Positions 1 through 9,180 of a stretch of 20,820 nucleotides of DNA are shown one piece after another. The notes under the pieces were generated by a model. The model made no database searches. It saw only the letters and a list, made by a program, of their open reading frames with translations, and was not told the origin of the DNA. Location of the stretch: NCBI GenBank assembly GCA_964489835.1, contig CAZBBC010000074.1, positions 1-20,820 of the forward strand, in the 5' to 3' direction. The translations under genes were made by a program, and so were the position numbers. Source of the stretch: CAZBBC01 sp964489835. Lineage in GTDB: Bacteria; Calditrichota; Calditrichia; JAJRVZ01. Position 1 is the first letter of the stretch. Every line of letters starts with the position of its first letter.

Positions 1-20
1 ATTATTCACAAACCACTAAA

Positions 21-55
21 GATTTCTCCTCGCTTCACTCGTCGAAATGACAGGC
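21..55. repeat. Intergenic repeat fragment (CTCGCTTCACTCGTCG type)
   Basis: This is a low-complexity palindromic fragment with TCTCCTCGCTTCACTCGTCG followed by AAATGACAGG. It resembles the hairpin at 5385-5420 in general form: a short stem of GC-rich character next to an ATGAC motif. It lies downstream of the rhamnosidase gene and has no coding potential. The left part of the element may be outside the window. Confidence 0.4.
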
Positions 56-67
56 TATGTTTTCGCC

Positions 68-103
68 TTTCACGTTTCACATTTCACGTTTGATGTTTGA
101 CGC
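68..103. repeat. Short tandem repeat, units of about 10 bp (TTTCACGTTTCAC...)
   Basis: Imperfect tandem copies of a roughly 10-base unit (TTTCACGTTT, CACATTTCACG, TTTGATGTTTGACG) lie between the rhamnosidase stop and the window edge. The units drift away from each other toward 103. No gene or terminator is evident in positions 1-124. Confidence 0.5.
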
Positions 104-124
104 TTCAAGAATTATTCAGTACAT

Positions 125-3100
125 CTAATTGATATCGATACTGACTTTTTTTAGCACATTAATTTTAACCGGTCCCATCAAACCTGAAGGCGGTAGTGGT
201 TGGAAATCCATTTCAACTGTTTTTTGTCTCCCGCTGGAATAATCTGTCATTCCGCTGCCAAACCGCGATATAAGATTCGCGGGTACAGGTGGCGCTTTTT
301 GCATTCCGGAAACTCTGTTGATCAGTGTATTGGTTACAAAAACCGTCAACTGATTTTCACCTACCTTTGTCGCTTTAGTAATATCCAGGGTTTGTCCCCG
401 CATCCAAATGATCCCTACCGGTGTATCGTTCAATACGACTTCTGCCACATTGCCCACTTTTCCAAGATCTAAGAGCAAACGGAGATTATCAGAAATATAT
501 TCAACCGGCAGATTAAAAGTAATGTCGTAGCGACCGGTACCACTATAATATTGCATGGGCTTTTTTTGTGTCCATGACATTAAACGAAAGTCGGATGTAT
601 CAAAATCATCAAAATCCAGTCCCTTCAACTTTAACCGCCATTTACCATTTATAATAAAAGGGGCAGGAATATCCTTTACCAGGGTTGATTTGGTAATTTT
701 GGCATTATCGCGGCTACAGGTAACAAAATAAGTGCCATTCTCAGAAACCAGTGTTTTGACTTCATTCCCGGTAACATCAGTAATTTTATACAAATCACTA
801 TATTCTACATGCGATTTAGAAATATCATCTTGAAAAACTATAAATACCGATTCGTATGGAGATAAATTTAGCGGAATTTCGATGCCGTCTTTCTTTTCCC
901 TGTAATAATGTATTGGTGCTACTTCACCATTATAGGGGTTCCAGGCCCAGGGAGTTTTCTCTTTGATCCGGAAAGTTACAGGGATAGCACTCGTCCTGTC
1001 CTGAATATTTGAGACAAAATAAATATCCATCTGTTTAGATTTGCGATGGAAGAATGATAATCCATTGTTCTCCCGAAGGCCTTCATGCATAAAATCAATG
1101 CCAAAATCGGGTGGACAGTGCGCCCGTAAGGCATTGACAAACGGATCCAGGGCACTGCTTTGCCAGTCCAGCACATCCTGCCGGTTTATCACCCATTGCA
1201 TAAAAAAGGTCCTGCCTTTTCCATAAATCTTCGGTTTGGTGCTGTTGCTTTTTGCAAACAATTCTTTGATGACAGACTTCACTTTATCATCTTTGTTGAT
1301 ATAATTGTCAAAACCAACCGAACTTTCAGGTATAGTCTCCAGAGCAATAACCGTCCCCCCTTTTTTTACATAGTCCTGAATGAATAACAGAGTCTCCAGG
1401 GGCAGTGATTTGATATTGGGTAAGATCAGGATCTTATATGCCAGATTGCGTATTTTGATATAACCATTTTCAATGCGGGCCATTGTTTGCAAGACTTCAT
1501 CATTTAACAGATCAAAATCATAGCCGTTGGCAATAAGTAATTTGCCCAGGTCACCCCAGTAAAACTCACGGGTCCATTTACGGGCATTAAGGACATTTAA
1601 TGTCCATTGATTGGCGAGGGGAGAATAAATGGCAATATCCGGTGCAAAATCCCCCTGCCGTAACAGATAAGAGCATCGTCCGACATAATCAGCCAGCAGG
1701 GGATAATATTTCCACCAAATATTAACAGGAGAGATTCGTGCCGCAAAGGGAATCGACCGTGACGGTGTTGGATTTCTCTCGGCAGAATAAGAATATCCAT
1801 GGTTGTAAAATTTATTCGCACCGGAACGAAAAAAACCATCGCTGGCGATTTTGAGCTCTTCCAAAGTTGCCCGGTACAGCTCCCAATGAATAAATGTATA
1901 AGCCTCTACCCCGACCACATTTCGGTTATAAATATGCGCGCCTGATGTGACATATTTTTTGACCCCAATACGGGTATCAAACCAGGGCACGCCATCTTTT
2001 TCGCCGGGGGTCACCTCATTCATTGGCAGATGAGCCATACCGGATCCTTTTAAAATGTCCATGGGGTAACCAATCGCTTCCATACTACCTTTGACTCCAT
2101 GCGACTCGCACCAGCCAAGAAAAGTTTTAAAATGTGTTTCCAGTCCGGTTTCATGGAGAAATTCATTGACATCATACCTTATCCGCGGCGAAATTTCGCC
2201 AACCTCCCACCAAATGGCCGGCAGGTATTTGGTAAGATCATAGCCCTTTCTCTGCCGGAACCTGATCATCAGGCTATCACTCCAGTAGATACCATTGGGA
2301 AGATTGGCTAATTCCCAGCTATCACAATGCAAAGCCTCTACCGTTTTGCCAAATTCTTCGCCAAACGTGCTGTAATATTTATCCCCAATAAAATTGCAGT
2401 AATTTCGCATCGCACTTTTACTAAAATGATCCACACACCAGTGCCTGACCGACGTATCTTTTACATACATGCCTATCTGCCCGGTGTGCTTTAACCAGAA
2501 AACCATCAAGCGCCAGGTTCCTTCAGGCACCTCCCAGGTCAAAATATTATCGCTTACTCCGGATGTCAGTTCTATCAGAGATGAACGTTCGATCGTATTG
2601 TCTTTTACTCTTCCGGCAATGACAGCAACCAGTTTACCAGCATCCGGAATATTATCAATACTGAGCTCAAACCGGCGGTCGGTGGCCTTGGTAAATTTTG
2701 GAAGTTCGCTATTGAATTGGGTTGGTCCCTGCAGATCGAGATATACCGGAACAAGACTCTGCGCCCTCTCCTCCGGTGGTACCCAATATCCACCGAACAC
2801 CCAACCCGGAGCAAAATTAAGGTTAACTTCCATTTTAAGACGTTTTGCTTCCCTGACCGCATGATCCAGCATTTTAAGATGTTCATCGGAAAGGAATGAA
2901 ATATTGCCTTTTTCGTAAACTTCCGGGGCGGCGCTGGTAATCAAAACGCCCCCCATACCATGGGTCTGCATTTGTTCCAGCTCCCAGGTAATTTCTTCCT
3001 CGGTTACAGCGTTTCCCGGCCACCACCAGTAAGTGTGGGGCCGGCAGTCCATCGGGGGAGTGATGAAATTGGCTTTTATTTCCTGTATTGATGGGCTATC

Positions 3101-3184
3101 GGACGCGGGGAGGAAAGAAACAGCGCTGATAATAAAGAATATCACTATAAGAAATTTCAGACTGATAGGTTTAGATGCATTCAT
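125..3184 (-). CDS. Exported GH106-type alpha-L-rhamnosidase
   Basis: This is a probable exo-acting alpha-L-rhamnosidase that releases terminal L-rhamnose outside the cytoplasm. The 1019-residue protein begins with a signal peptide (hydrophobic core about 9-25, cut near SFLPA-S). Family features seen: PPMDCRPHTYWWWPG (43-57) followed by GMGGVLI (76-82); LNFAPGWVFGG (122-132); HCDSWE (286-291) with FRQRKGYDLTKYLP (309-322); GVEAYTF (425-431); and the block FFRSGANKFYNHGYSYS (451-467). The C-terminal part holds a galactose-binding-like beta-sandwich (about 870-960) and the LPPSGLMGPVKI ending (997-1008) usual for GH106. Length fits the family. The start is supported by AGGA eight bases before ATG. 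The exact linkage and substrate cannot be read from sequence. It is the last gene of the row, 301 bp after the six-hairpin protein. Confidence 0.85.
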   Translation of the reverse strand: MNASKPISLKFLIVIFFIISAVSFLPASDSPSIQEIKANFITPPMDCRPHTYWWWPGNAVTEEEITWELEQMQTHGMGGVLITSAAPEVYEKGNISFLSDEHLKMLDHAVREAKRLKMEVNLNFAPGWVFGGYWVPPEERAQSLVPVYLDLQGPTQFNSELPKFTKATDRRFELSIDNIPDAGKLVAVIAGRVKDNTIERSSLIELTSGVSDNILTWEVPEGTWRLMVFWLKHTGQIGMYVKDTSVRHWCVDHFSKSAMRNYCNFIGDKYYSTFGEEFGKTVEALHCDSWELANLPNGIYWSDSLMIRFRQRKGYDLTKYLPAIWWEVGEISPRIRYDVNEFLHETGLETHFKTFLGWCESHGVKGSMEAIGYPMDILKGSGMAHLPMNEVTPGEKDGVPWFDTRIGVKKYVTSGAHIYNRNVVGVEAYTFIHWELYRATLEELKIASDGFFRSGANKFYNHGYSYSAERNPTPSRSIPFAARISPVNIWWKYYPLLADYVGRCSYLLRQGDFAPDIAIYSPLANQWTLNVLNARKWTREFYWGDLGKLLIANGYDFDLLNDEVLQTMARIENGYIKIRNLAYKILILPNIKSLPLETLLFIQDYVKKGGTVIALETIPESSVGFDNYINKDDKVKSVIKELFAKSNSTKPKIYGKGRTFFMQWVINRQDVLDWQSSALDPFVNALRAHCPPDFGIDFMHEGLRENNGLSFFHRKSKQMDIYFVSNIQDRTSAIPVTFRIKEKTPWAWNPYNGEVAPIHYYREKKDGIEIPLNLSPYESVFIVFQDDISKSHVEYSDLYKITDVTGNEVKTLVSENGTYFVTCSRDNAKITKSTLVKDIPAPFIINGKWRLKLKGLDFDDFDTSDFRLMSWTQKKPMQYYSGTGRYDITFNLPVEYISDNLRLLLDLGKVGNVAEVVLNDTPVGIIWMRGQTLDITKATKVGENQLTVFVTNTLINRVSGMQKAPPVPANLISRFGSGMTDYSSGRQKTVEMDFQPLPPSGLMGPVKINVLKKVSIDIN

Positions 3185-3347
3185 GGTTAATTTCCTATTT
3201 TTACTGTTAGAATTGATAGTTTTGATACATCGAAAATATAGTTTATTCTTTTTATAAGAATATAAAATTCCCCATAGAAGGGGCTGTTGCAGTTTAGGTT
3301 ATTTTTGAATAATAGTTCATTTGTGCTATCGATTAAGCAAAATCTAT

Positions 3348-3435
3348 TCCCCCTTAATAAAGGGGGTTAGGGGGATGTTTATAAATAACTTAGATCATTT
3401 TTATATCCCCCTTAGTCCCCCTTTTCCAAGGGGGA
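3348..3435. repeat. Imperfect inverted repeat with CCCCCTTA arms
   Basis: The left arm (3348-3376) reads TCCCCCTTAATAAAGGGGG then TTAGGGGGAT. The right arm (3405-3435) is its imperfect reverse complement, and each arm is itself a small hairpin. A 28-base AT-rich spacer separates them. The element occupies the middle of the 301-bp gap between two co-directional genes. It could stop transcription in either direction or be a non-autonomous mobile element. No gene is visible in the rest of 3185-3485. Confidence 0.75.
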
Positions 3436-3485
3436 GACAGAGTTTGCCTCTATTTAGAACGGATTTTTCAGCATTATTTAATATT

Positions 3486-5249
3486 CTATGGAACAGCAGT
3501 AAGCCCCGCCTCTTTTCGGAGGCGCGCCATCGCCCAACACCACCATGAACTTTGCTCCCCATTCCCACCGTCACCGGTTATCCATTCACCATTCGTATCA
3601 ATATACATGGATTCCGTATACAAATCACCGGAATGAAAAGCCCGTAAAAAATCAAACCATTCTTTAATACGTGTGTATTCTTTTTCCTGACGGGCATAGT
3701 CTATTTCCCAACCGACACCTTTACCGATGACCCATTCGTGATTTACTTTACCGTCCGGATCATATTCCATCGCCAAATATTTATATCCCTTAAAGGATAG
3801 CAGCAATTTATCCCGCATGGTTTCGACTGTATTTTGTAATACGACCCGTTCCAGCGGCTCCCATTGCGCCATGACCGGTGCAAAATTGATCCAGCTCATC
3901 CCGGTGAAGGGAACACCACCGGCGCCATTTGGTAATCGCATCTCCAGATATACCTTTTTCCCATTTACAATACGCGTTAAATTCCTATCGATACCTTTCT
4001 TTAGCACCTGAAGCCGGTCCTGCCAGCGTACGGCATGTTTAAAATCACCGATACTTTTGGCGATTTCTATCATCGATTCCAGAGAGGCACCGACCACGCA
4101 TTGGGTCAGAAGATCCCATACATGCCAATACCTTCCTTCCCGGGAATGTTCCAGGGAGATATTCTGAATCAGATTCACGCCGACTTCGTGTCCTCTGCCC
4201 CACATAAAATACGGTTGGTCGGAGGTTCGATTCATTAGCATTGCCACTATCGGATAGGTTTGTGTTTCGAACGCGGTTATCTCACGCTGCAGGGCCAGCC
4301 GGGCCCAGGCCATGATTACATGAGCCTGGCCATCAATCTGATCCCAATCACAATAGATCTTATAGGGTTCTGATTGCTGCTCATGCCGGAGATCGCCCAT
4401 ATCAATCGCATAAGCAGGTGCATGTTTCTCATTATAAATCCAAATGGGTGGATTGGCTGTTCCATCCATCCAATAAGCACCTGCTTCTTTTTCAGCAATT
4501 TCGGTTAAACCATGCCATACCGGATAGCCAAATCCACTGAAGTCAAATCGAATAAAATACTCCTGCCCTTCTACGAGTTTCAACCTCTCCGTGAATTCAA
4601 AGCGGTGCCAGATCTGCCCGGACAGGACATCATCCGTATGAATACTGACAGATTTTAATGGCGTGCTATCTTTTTCCTTTCGGAGGGACATGGTTAAAGT
4701 CCCTTTACAGGCCCCGACTTTAATAGCTGCCTCTACAGCAATTATCGGATTTTCCGGCGCTTCGAATTTCAGGGCTGCACTGCATCCACGACTCAGTTTG
4801 TAGAGCGCATCCAAGGTACTAGCCTGCAGATACTGATGGTTGTTGAAAACGGGAAGCAGATTATGCGTCTCTCGCAGAAAAACGTGAGGGATCCTTTCCA
4901 TGTTGTTGACTGTCATTGCTTCCAGCGTACAATTGATCATTCTTTCGGCAATCTCCAGCTCACCGGTCTCAAGAAATAATGATACGGCGCCACCAACCGT
5001 GCGCGGGAACATGCCGGGATATCTTCCGGTTAAGGACTCCTGCAGGAAGCCATCGGCATCGATGCGGTCAAGTAAACTGTAATAGGTCCGCTGGTAAAGT
5101 CCTTCGATTTCAGGGGATTGCAAATCCTTGCGGATATCTGCCATGGTGGTTTTCTGGGCAACAACCGGTGTAACCGTTAAAATCACCAACAGAAATCCGT
5201 ACCATATGGCTTGTTTTATGCGACAAAAAATCATTGCATTTAAAAACAT
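3486..5249 (-). CDS. Exported six-hairpin glycosidase-like protein with inserted beta-sandwich
   Basis: I do not recognise the family. The start chosen is an ATG eight bases after GAGGA; an ATG 15 bases upstream (5264) is in frame but overlaps that Shine-Dalgarno. Numbering below counts from the upstream ATG (592 residues). A signal peptide spans about 15-37 (IWYGFLLVILTVTPVVA-Q). Residues 50-160 look like the first helical hairpins of an (alpha/alpha) toroid (DGFLQESLTGRYPGMFPRTVGG at 71-92 repeats the style of GH15/GH63/GH78-like folds). Residues about 162-290 are beta-rich and CBM-like (VSIHTDDVLSG, EYFIRFDFSGFGYPVW). The toroid resumes at about 300-585 with WDQIDGQAHVIMAWARLA and GDGGNGEQSSWWCWAMARL. 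Acidic residues E359, D559-G566 and E570 are candidates only. The context argues for an oligosaccharide-cleaving exo-enzyme; the substrate is unknown. Confidence 0.7.
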   Translation of the reverse strand: MFLNAMIFCRIKQAIWYGFLLVILTVTPVVAQKTTMADIRKDLQSPEIEGLYQRTYYSLLDRIDADGFLQESLTGRYPGMFPRTVGGAVSLFLETGELEIAERMINCTLEAMTVNNMERIPHVFLRETHNLLPVFNNHQYLQASTLDALYKLSRGCSAALKFEAPENPIIAVEAAIKVGACKGTLTMSLRKEKDSTPLKSVSIHTDDVLSGQIWHRFEFTERLKLVEGQEYFIRFDFSGFGYPVWHGLTEIAEKEAGAYWMDGTANPPIWIYNEKHAPAYAIDMGDLRHEQQSEPYKIYCDWDQIDGQAHVIMAWARLALQREITAFETQTYPIVAMLMNRTSDQPYFMWGRGHEVGVNLIQNISLEHSREGRYWHVWDLLTQCVVGASLESMIEIAKSIGDFKHAVRWQDRLQVLKKGIDRNLTRIVNGKKVYLEMRLPNGAGGVPFTGMSWINFAPVMAQWEPLERVVLQNTVETMRDKLLLSFKGYKYLAMEYDPDGKVNHEWVIGKGVGWEIDYARQEKEYTRIKEWFDFLRAFHSGDLYTESMYIDTNGEWITGDGGNGEQSSWWCWAMARLRKEAGLTAVP

Positions 5250-5257
5250 TGGCATAT

Positions 5258-5262
5258 TCCTC
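5258..5262 (-). promoter_or_regulatory. Shine-Dalgarno GAGGA deciding the start at 5249
   Basis: GAGGA overlaps the upstream candidate ATG at 5264 and lies eight bases before the ATG at 5249. The spacing to the in-frame ATG at 5255 is only two bases. The start at 5249 therefore fits best. Confidence 0.55.
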
Positions 5263-5384
5263 ATTTAATTTCTTGCAGATATATTTCATTAAATCTGTTA
5301 TCTTTATTCTGAAGTATTACACCGAGCCAGATTAACAAAGCGGCAAGGGCGACGTGAAATCTAATCTCCATAAGAAGATTGCTT

Positions 5385-5420
5385 CGTCATCCCGACCTGT
5401 CGGGATTCCTCGCAATGACG
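5385..5420. repeat. Intergenic hairpin (CGTCAT-CCCGACCTGTCGGG-ATGACG)
   Basis: The inner stem CCCGACCTGTCGGG (5391-5404) is enclosed by outer arms CGTCAT (5385-5390) and ATGACG (5415-5420). A preceding GATTGCTT and a following CCTCGCA give the look of a dispersed REP-like element. It lies in the leader region of the six-hairpin gene, about 135 bp upstream of its start. Confidence 0.6.
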
Positions 5421-5477
5421 CCATTTTTCGTCACTGCGATGCCGATAAATCAGAGATTTTCCATGGTTAATTAATTG

Positions 5478-5602
5478 TACGATAGTTTGTTTTTAACGCA
5501 GAGAACGCCGAGTTCGCTGAGATTATTTATTATATTATATGTTTTCTCTGCGTTCTTTGCGATCTCTGCGTTTTATTTTATCATCCATTGTCTAATTTTC
5601 TA
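5478..5602. repeat. AACGCAGAG palindromic element, copy 1
   Basis: The core (5495-5572) has a left arm AACGCAGAGAACGCCGAG and a right arm CTCTGCGTTCTTTGCGATC followed by TCTGCGTT, around a short AT-rich loop. The left flank (ACGATAGTTTG) and right flank (GTCTAATTTTCTA) are shared with the other copies at 9207, 10785 and 15176. It sits three bases past the stop of the FG-GAP/DUF4091 gene. Together with the hairpin at 5385-5420 it accounts for most of this gene-free gap. Confidence 0.8.
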
Positions 5603-5605
5603 TTC

Positions 5606-8600
5606 TCACTTTTTACTATTTTGGAAGAGCAAGGTTAATTCCGCCACTTTTTGTCTGATTTTAAGGACCTCTTTATAATCCATATCATAGTCGCGCAAAA
5701 AACGGGTGATATCATTACATCCCCAGGCCTTTTTTATGGCATGATCAATACCTGATCCCAGAAGCGTCTCAGCCTCGGCAACCTCCTTCGTAAAAAGATT
5801 CTCTGATTTCGCTCGAGCGACGGCATTGCGCAGCAGAGCAAAGGCCCGGGTGTCTTCGATGCCATCACGAAACGCTTCCCAGCGGCGGCTGATCACTTCC
5901 CGACCGGCAACAGTATAGTTTGCTCCATAGTCCATGGGTAGGCGTCTCAGCCACAGATCACCGTAAAACTGGGTCCAGAATCCGGTCCCGGACAGGCCCA
6001 GACGAAAGGCCATCCACGAATTAGCCCGGTAGTATCCCAGCGGATGTAATGTCTTCACTTCAGGGGGGGCTTCATAACACCAAACACGTTTCCCCGTCTT
6101 CAGAAAGAATGGTGCCAGTTCCGGTTGTCTTCGCATCAGGGTTTGCTCCGGGCACCAGACATCCACCAGCGGAATCATATCCTTCATATTTTCGATGGTT
6201 ACAAATCCTGAAGGATTGGCATATATGGGTACATCAGGCATACTTTCTTTTAAATGTGTAGCAATCTCTTTAAACCGTTCAATCAGAGTACCGCCGTAAA
6301 GCCCGGGCTCATCCACCGGATACAGCGCCCAACGATCCATTCCCCATCCTTTCCCTTGCAGATGAGATTTCACCTCATTTAACCATACTTTCTGAGATTT
6401 AACATGAATGGGACCGAATTGTTTGACGCCTTCCGGAATCGAAACACCTGAACCGGACAATAGAACGAAACAGTCCTCTCCCAACAGATCCAGATAGGTA
6501 TCAAAAAGGATCCAGTCCGTTTTACCGATGAGGTCTCCCTGTACGCTGCATCGGCGACCGGGCAGGCCAAAGACATAAACATTAACACCATGATCGCGGG
6601 CGTCAATGATCTCAGCAGGATCCAGCCCACTGCCCGCCAACCTTTGAGGCGAAGACCAGTTACACACAAAAAAGGGAGGGGTGGTTTGCAAATCAATGGG
6701 AATAACCTGCGGCCGGATCGATACGGCAATTTTATCTTCTTCCCAACCGATCGGAAAGATTTCAACCATTAGATCCTGATTTTTAGCGTTAAATCTTTTT
6801 CCGTTCAAGGTTATCCACAGTCGACGGGCCTCTCCGGGAGCCAGTCGAAGTATTTGGGCTTCGTTCATTCCCGACAATGCATCTTCAACCCAGGTCCCAT
6901 TTTGGCGTGGCACCTCAATCACCTCATAAAGTTTAACAGCCTTTTGTGCATTATCGTTTGGCCGGATCTGAACACTGAGATTCTCTGGACGTAAATTCAC
7001 CACCGTTAGAGCCCGGCTCTCATATTCTCCTGTATAAAGAGGAATATCAATAGCGAGATCCCCCGAAATTATTTTGGATTCAAAAATAGGATTTAGCTCA
7101 TCCCAGGGATTCGGATCCTCCCAAACAGCTAAACTTATGGATGCTCCGGTATTATTGGTTTCCTCTGCAATCCGGGCCAGGGCAAAATCTTCTTTCATGT
7201 GCGTGTTGAACTTATGGAGTGCTTTTAAGAATGCATCCATATTTGGTGCAAACCCAACATCCATTCGTAAAAACCGTTGATTCAGTTGCCGGAGACTCCC
7301 TGACCGCAGTGAATACCGATCTCCCATAAGATGGGCAAGAGAAGGATTGGATTTCCACAGTTTTTCTGATACCGCGACCAGACCGGATAATTTTCTCTCC
7401 ATCTCGCTTCGGAAAGATTGAAATGAATGCAGTGTAAATGTATCGGTCCATTCTGCTTGTGGGCTGCTCCAATCCGACGGATCCCAATATCTAATCGTTA
7501 CCTTGTGGGTTCCTTTCCCGGCCAGGGCGACAGGAAATTCAGCGGGTATATCTTCAGGAACATAGTCGTAAAGATAACTCTCACGCCGTCCGGAAGCATC
7601 GACTTGTGAAACCTCGATAACGATACGATCTCCATTTATTTTAGGAGAAATTACTGCCAGTCTATTCAGACCCCAGGTCGGAACCGATTCCCACTGAACA
7701 TTGAGCATCTGCGGCGTTACACTTCTGAGATTTACGGGTTTTACTGATTGTTTTGCGGGCACATATCCTAATCGGGCGGCATTGTAGCGATGAGAGACCC
7801 ATTCCATTCGTGCCCCTCGTGCCGGTCCCCCGAAAGTTATACAACGCAACAGTCCTTTATCACTTCCGGGCAGGATAATATCAATACGGTTATCCTGATC
7901 CAAATCTGCCACCAGCGGGGCGGCATTCGCCCCTCCCGGCATATCATACTCACCCAAAAGACGACCCTGATCATTAAGTACAAACCAGGACTTCCCACGT
8001 TCGTTTGAACGGCGGACACCGGCCACGATCTCGCATCTACCATCGCCATCCAGATCGGCAACTGCCGGTGTCCAGTAAAATGCCTGTCCTCCGGTAACCG
8101 TATGCCATCTTTCCCGGCCGTTTCCCTCAAAACAATAGATCGTGTTTGACCGTAAGGCCACCATTACTTCGTTTAGACCGTCTCCATCCAAATCAACGAT
8201 GGTGTTGGAGACATAACCGTGCAGGTTTAGCTTTGCTTCCCATACTACCTGCCCATTGGTAGCATCCATTGCAATTAACCGGCTGTTGGGATTGTTAAAA
8301 CTGGTATGGACCACAACCTCATAATCACCATCATTATCAAGATCACCCACTGTTGGATTATTTCTTCCATACTGACCTTCTTCCTGTGTTACCCAGCGAA
8401 GTTCACCGGTCGTTGATAATCCTACAATATGGTCGTTTTCATTTCCATAGATGATCGTTTCCGGTTCGCCGTTCGAACCGGGCACAATAGCCGGTGTGGA
8501 TGTCGTATGCGGGTCTGCATGCATACGCCAGAGGCGCTTGCCGTCACCGGACAGGCAGTTCATCCAACCACCATCATCACCGATAAGTATTTCCCGTTTA

Positions 8601-9022
8601 CCATCGCGGTTGAGGTCGGGAAGGCAGGGACTAATCCAATCGTTGATCCTTCCCTCTAAGGGAAAACGCCATTGTTCAACACCCCGAGCGTTCAGGACGA
8701 CAACTTCTCCTGCCACCGTGCCTGTCACAATTTCAGGTATACCATCGCCATTAAGATCGCCAACCGCCGGCGTTGCCTGTACAGGTTCGCCAAAATCATG
8801 GCGCCATACCTCCCTGCCGTCCTGACCGACATATACAGATTTACCGCTTTCTAATAAAATAATGATCCCCTCGGGGTCCTTGACTGAGGGAAAAAACACC
8901 GGGGACCCTACCATCGGTTCACCACCATCATATTCCCATACAATCTCCGGATCAGGGAACTCCCCTGATATGGCCATATGAACCAATAAAAAAATTGTGA
9001 ATACTATTCTCTTGTAAAGCAT
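5606..9022 (-). CDS. Exported FG-GAP beta-propeller fused to DUF4091 (GH123-like) domain
   Basis: The protein has 1138 residues and a signal peptide (1-19). Residues about 22-420 form a beta-propeller with six calcium-binding FG-GAP loops: DLNGDGIPE (89), DLNRDGKRE (136), DLDNDGDYE (227), DLDGDGLNE (277), DLDGDGRCE (323) and DLDQDNRID (373). Between them run PQQ-like strands such as GEVVVLNARGVEQWRF. Residues about 430-530 look like an Ig/Fn3 module, 535-620 a helical stretch, and 630-780 beta-sandwich. The C-terminal part (about 785-1070) matches the DUF4091 family, related to GH123 N-acetyl-beta-galactosaminidases. It contains YPVDEP with the candidate catalytic Asp904-Glu905 pair, VWCPE (955-959), and RWEAFRDGIEDTRAFALLR (1047-1065). 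A strong AAGGAG lies eight bases before the ATG. The probable role is an extracellular glycan-binding glycosidase; the sugar cleaved is uncertain. Confidence 0.8.
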   Translation of the reverse strand: MLYKRIVFTIFLLVHMAISGEFPDPEIVWEYDGGEPMVGSPVFFPSVKDPEGIIILLESGKSVYVGQDGREVWRHDFGEPVQATPAVGDLNGDGIPEIVTGTVAGEVVVLNARGVEQWRFPLEGRINDWISPCLPDLNRDGKREILIGDDGGWMNCLSGDGKRLWRMHADPHTTSTPAIVPGSNGEPETIIYGNENDHIVGLSTTGELRWVTQEEGQYGRNNPTVGDLDNDGDYEVVVHTSFNNPNSRLIAMDATNGQVVWEAKLNLHGYVSNTIVDLDGDGLNEVMVALRSNTIYCFEGNGRERWHTVTGGQAFYWTPAVADLDGDGRCEIVAGVRRSNERGKSWFVLNDQGRLLGEYDMPGGANAAPLVADLDQDNRIDIILPGSDKGLLRCITFGGPARGARMEWVSHRYNAARLGYVPAKQSVKPVNLRSVTPQMLNVQWESVPTWGLNRLAVISPKINGDRIVIEVSQVDASGRRESYLYDYVPEDIPAEFPVALAGKGTHKVTIRYWDPSDWSSPQAEWTDTFTLHSFQSFRSEMERKLSGLVAVSEKLWKSNPSLAHLMGDRYSLRSGSLRQLNQRFLRMDVGFAPNMDAFLKALHKFNTHMKEDFALARIAEETNNTGASISLAVWEDPNPWDELNPIFESKIISGDLAIDIPLYTGEYESRALTVVNLRPENLSVQIRPNDNAQKAVKLYEVIEVPRQNGTWVEDALSGMNEAQILRLAPGEARRLWITLNGKRFNAKNQDLMVEIFPIGWEEDKIAVSIRPQVIPIDLQTTPPFFVCNWSSPQRLAGSGLDPAEIIDARDHGVNVYVFGLPGRRCSVQGDLIGKTDWILFDTYLDLLGEDCFVLLSGSGVSIPEGVKQFGPIHVKSQKVWLNEVKSHLQGKGWGMDRWALYPVDEPGLYGGTLIERFKEIATHLKESMPDVPIYANPSGFVTIENMKDMIPLVDVWCPEQTLMRRQPELAPFFLKTGKRVWCYEAPPEVKTLHPLGYYRANSWMAFRLGLSGTGFWTQFYGDLWLRRLPMDYGANYTVAGREVISRRWEAFRDGIEDTRAFALLRNAVARAKSENLFTKEVAEAETLLGSGIDHAIKKAWGCNDITRFLRDYDMDYKEVLKIRQKVAELTLLFQNSKK

Positions 9023-9080
9023 GATTTTATCTCCTTATATACAAGCACAGTCCAATGCTGCTAATAAAAAATTAATTGCT

Positions 9081-9105
9081 GACCCTCCCCCAGCCCCTCC
9101 CTGTC
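9081..9105. repeat. Partial CCCTCCCTGTC-type intergenic repeat
   Basis: GACCCTCCCCCAGCCCC followed by TCCCTGTC matches one end of the elements at 15055-15117 and 19231-19298, but the second arm is missing. It abuts the truncated fucosidase leader remnant, so insertion or deletion at this repeat may have ended that copy. The element sits in the leader of the FG-GAP/DUF4091 gene. Confidence 0.5.
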
Positions 9106-9129
9106 TCCGAAATAGTCAGGAATAGGAAG

Positions 9130-9180
9130 GAGAATTACTACCGCGATAGTATAATTAAATTTCGATAGAGAACTTTTCAG
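9130..9180 (-). pseudogene. Remnant of a second fucosidase signal-peptide coding start
   Basis: Read on the minus strand, this stretch encodes (L)KSSLSKFNYTIAVVILL, which aligns with MKDSSSKFNFTIAVVLIL at the start of the intact fucosidase at 10758. The start codon has become CTG, and similarity stops after about 17 codons, where a CCCTCCCTGTC repeat follows. The upstream 190 bp are also duplicated. This is the 5' end of a lost or collapsed paralogue, not a working gene. Confidence 0.75.

Noticed and set aside
2469..2864. 131-codon plus-strand open frame opposite the rhamnosidase gene
   Set aside because: It is antisense to a well-conserved GH106 domain, has no recognisable features, and lacks a Shine-Dalgarno. 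It is a shadow frame.
3348..3435. Inverted repeat as a simple rho-independent terminator
   Set aside because: There is no T-run directly after the stem on the minus strand, and the arms are compound. A repeat element is the safer call, though termination is not excluded.
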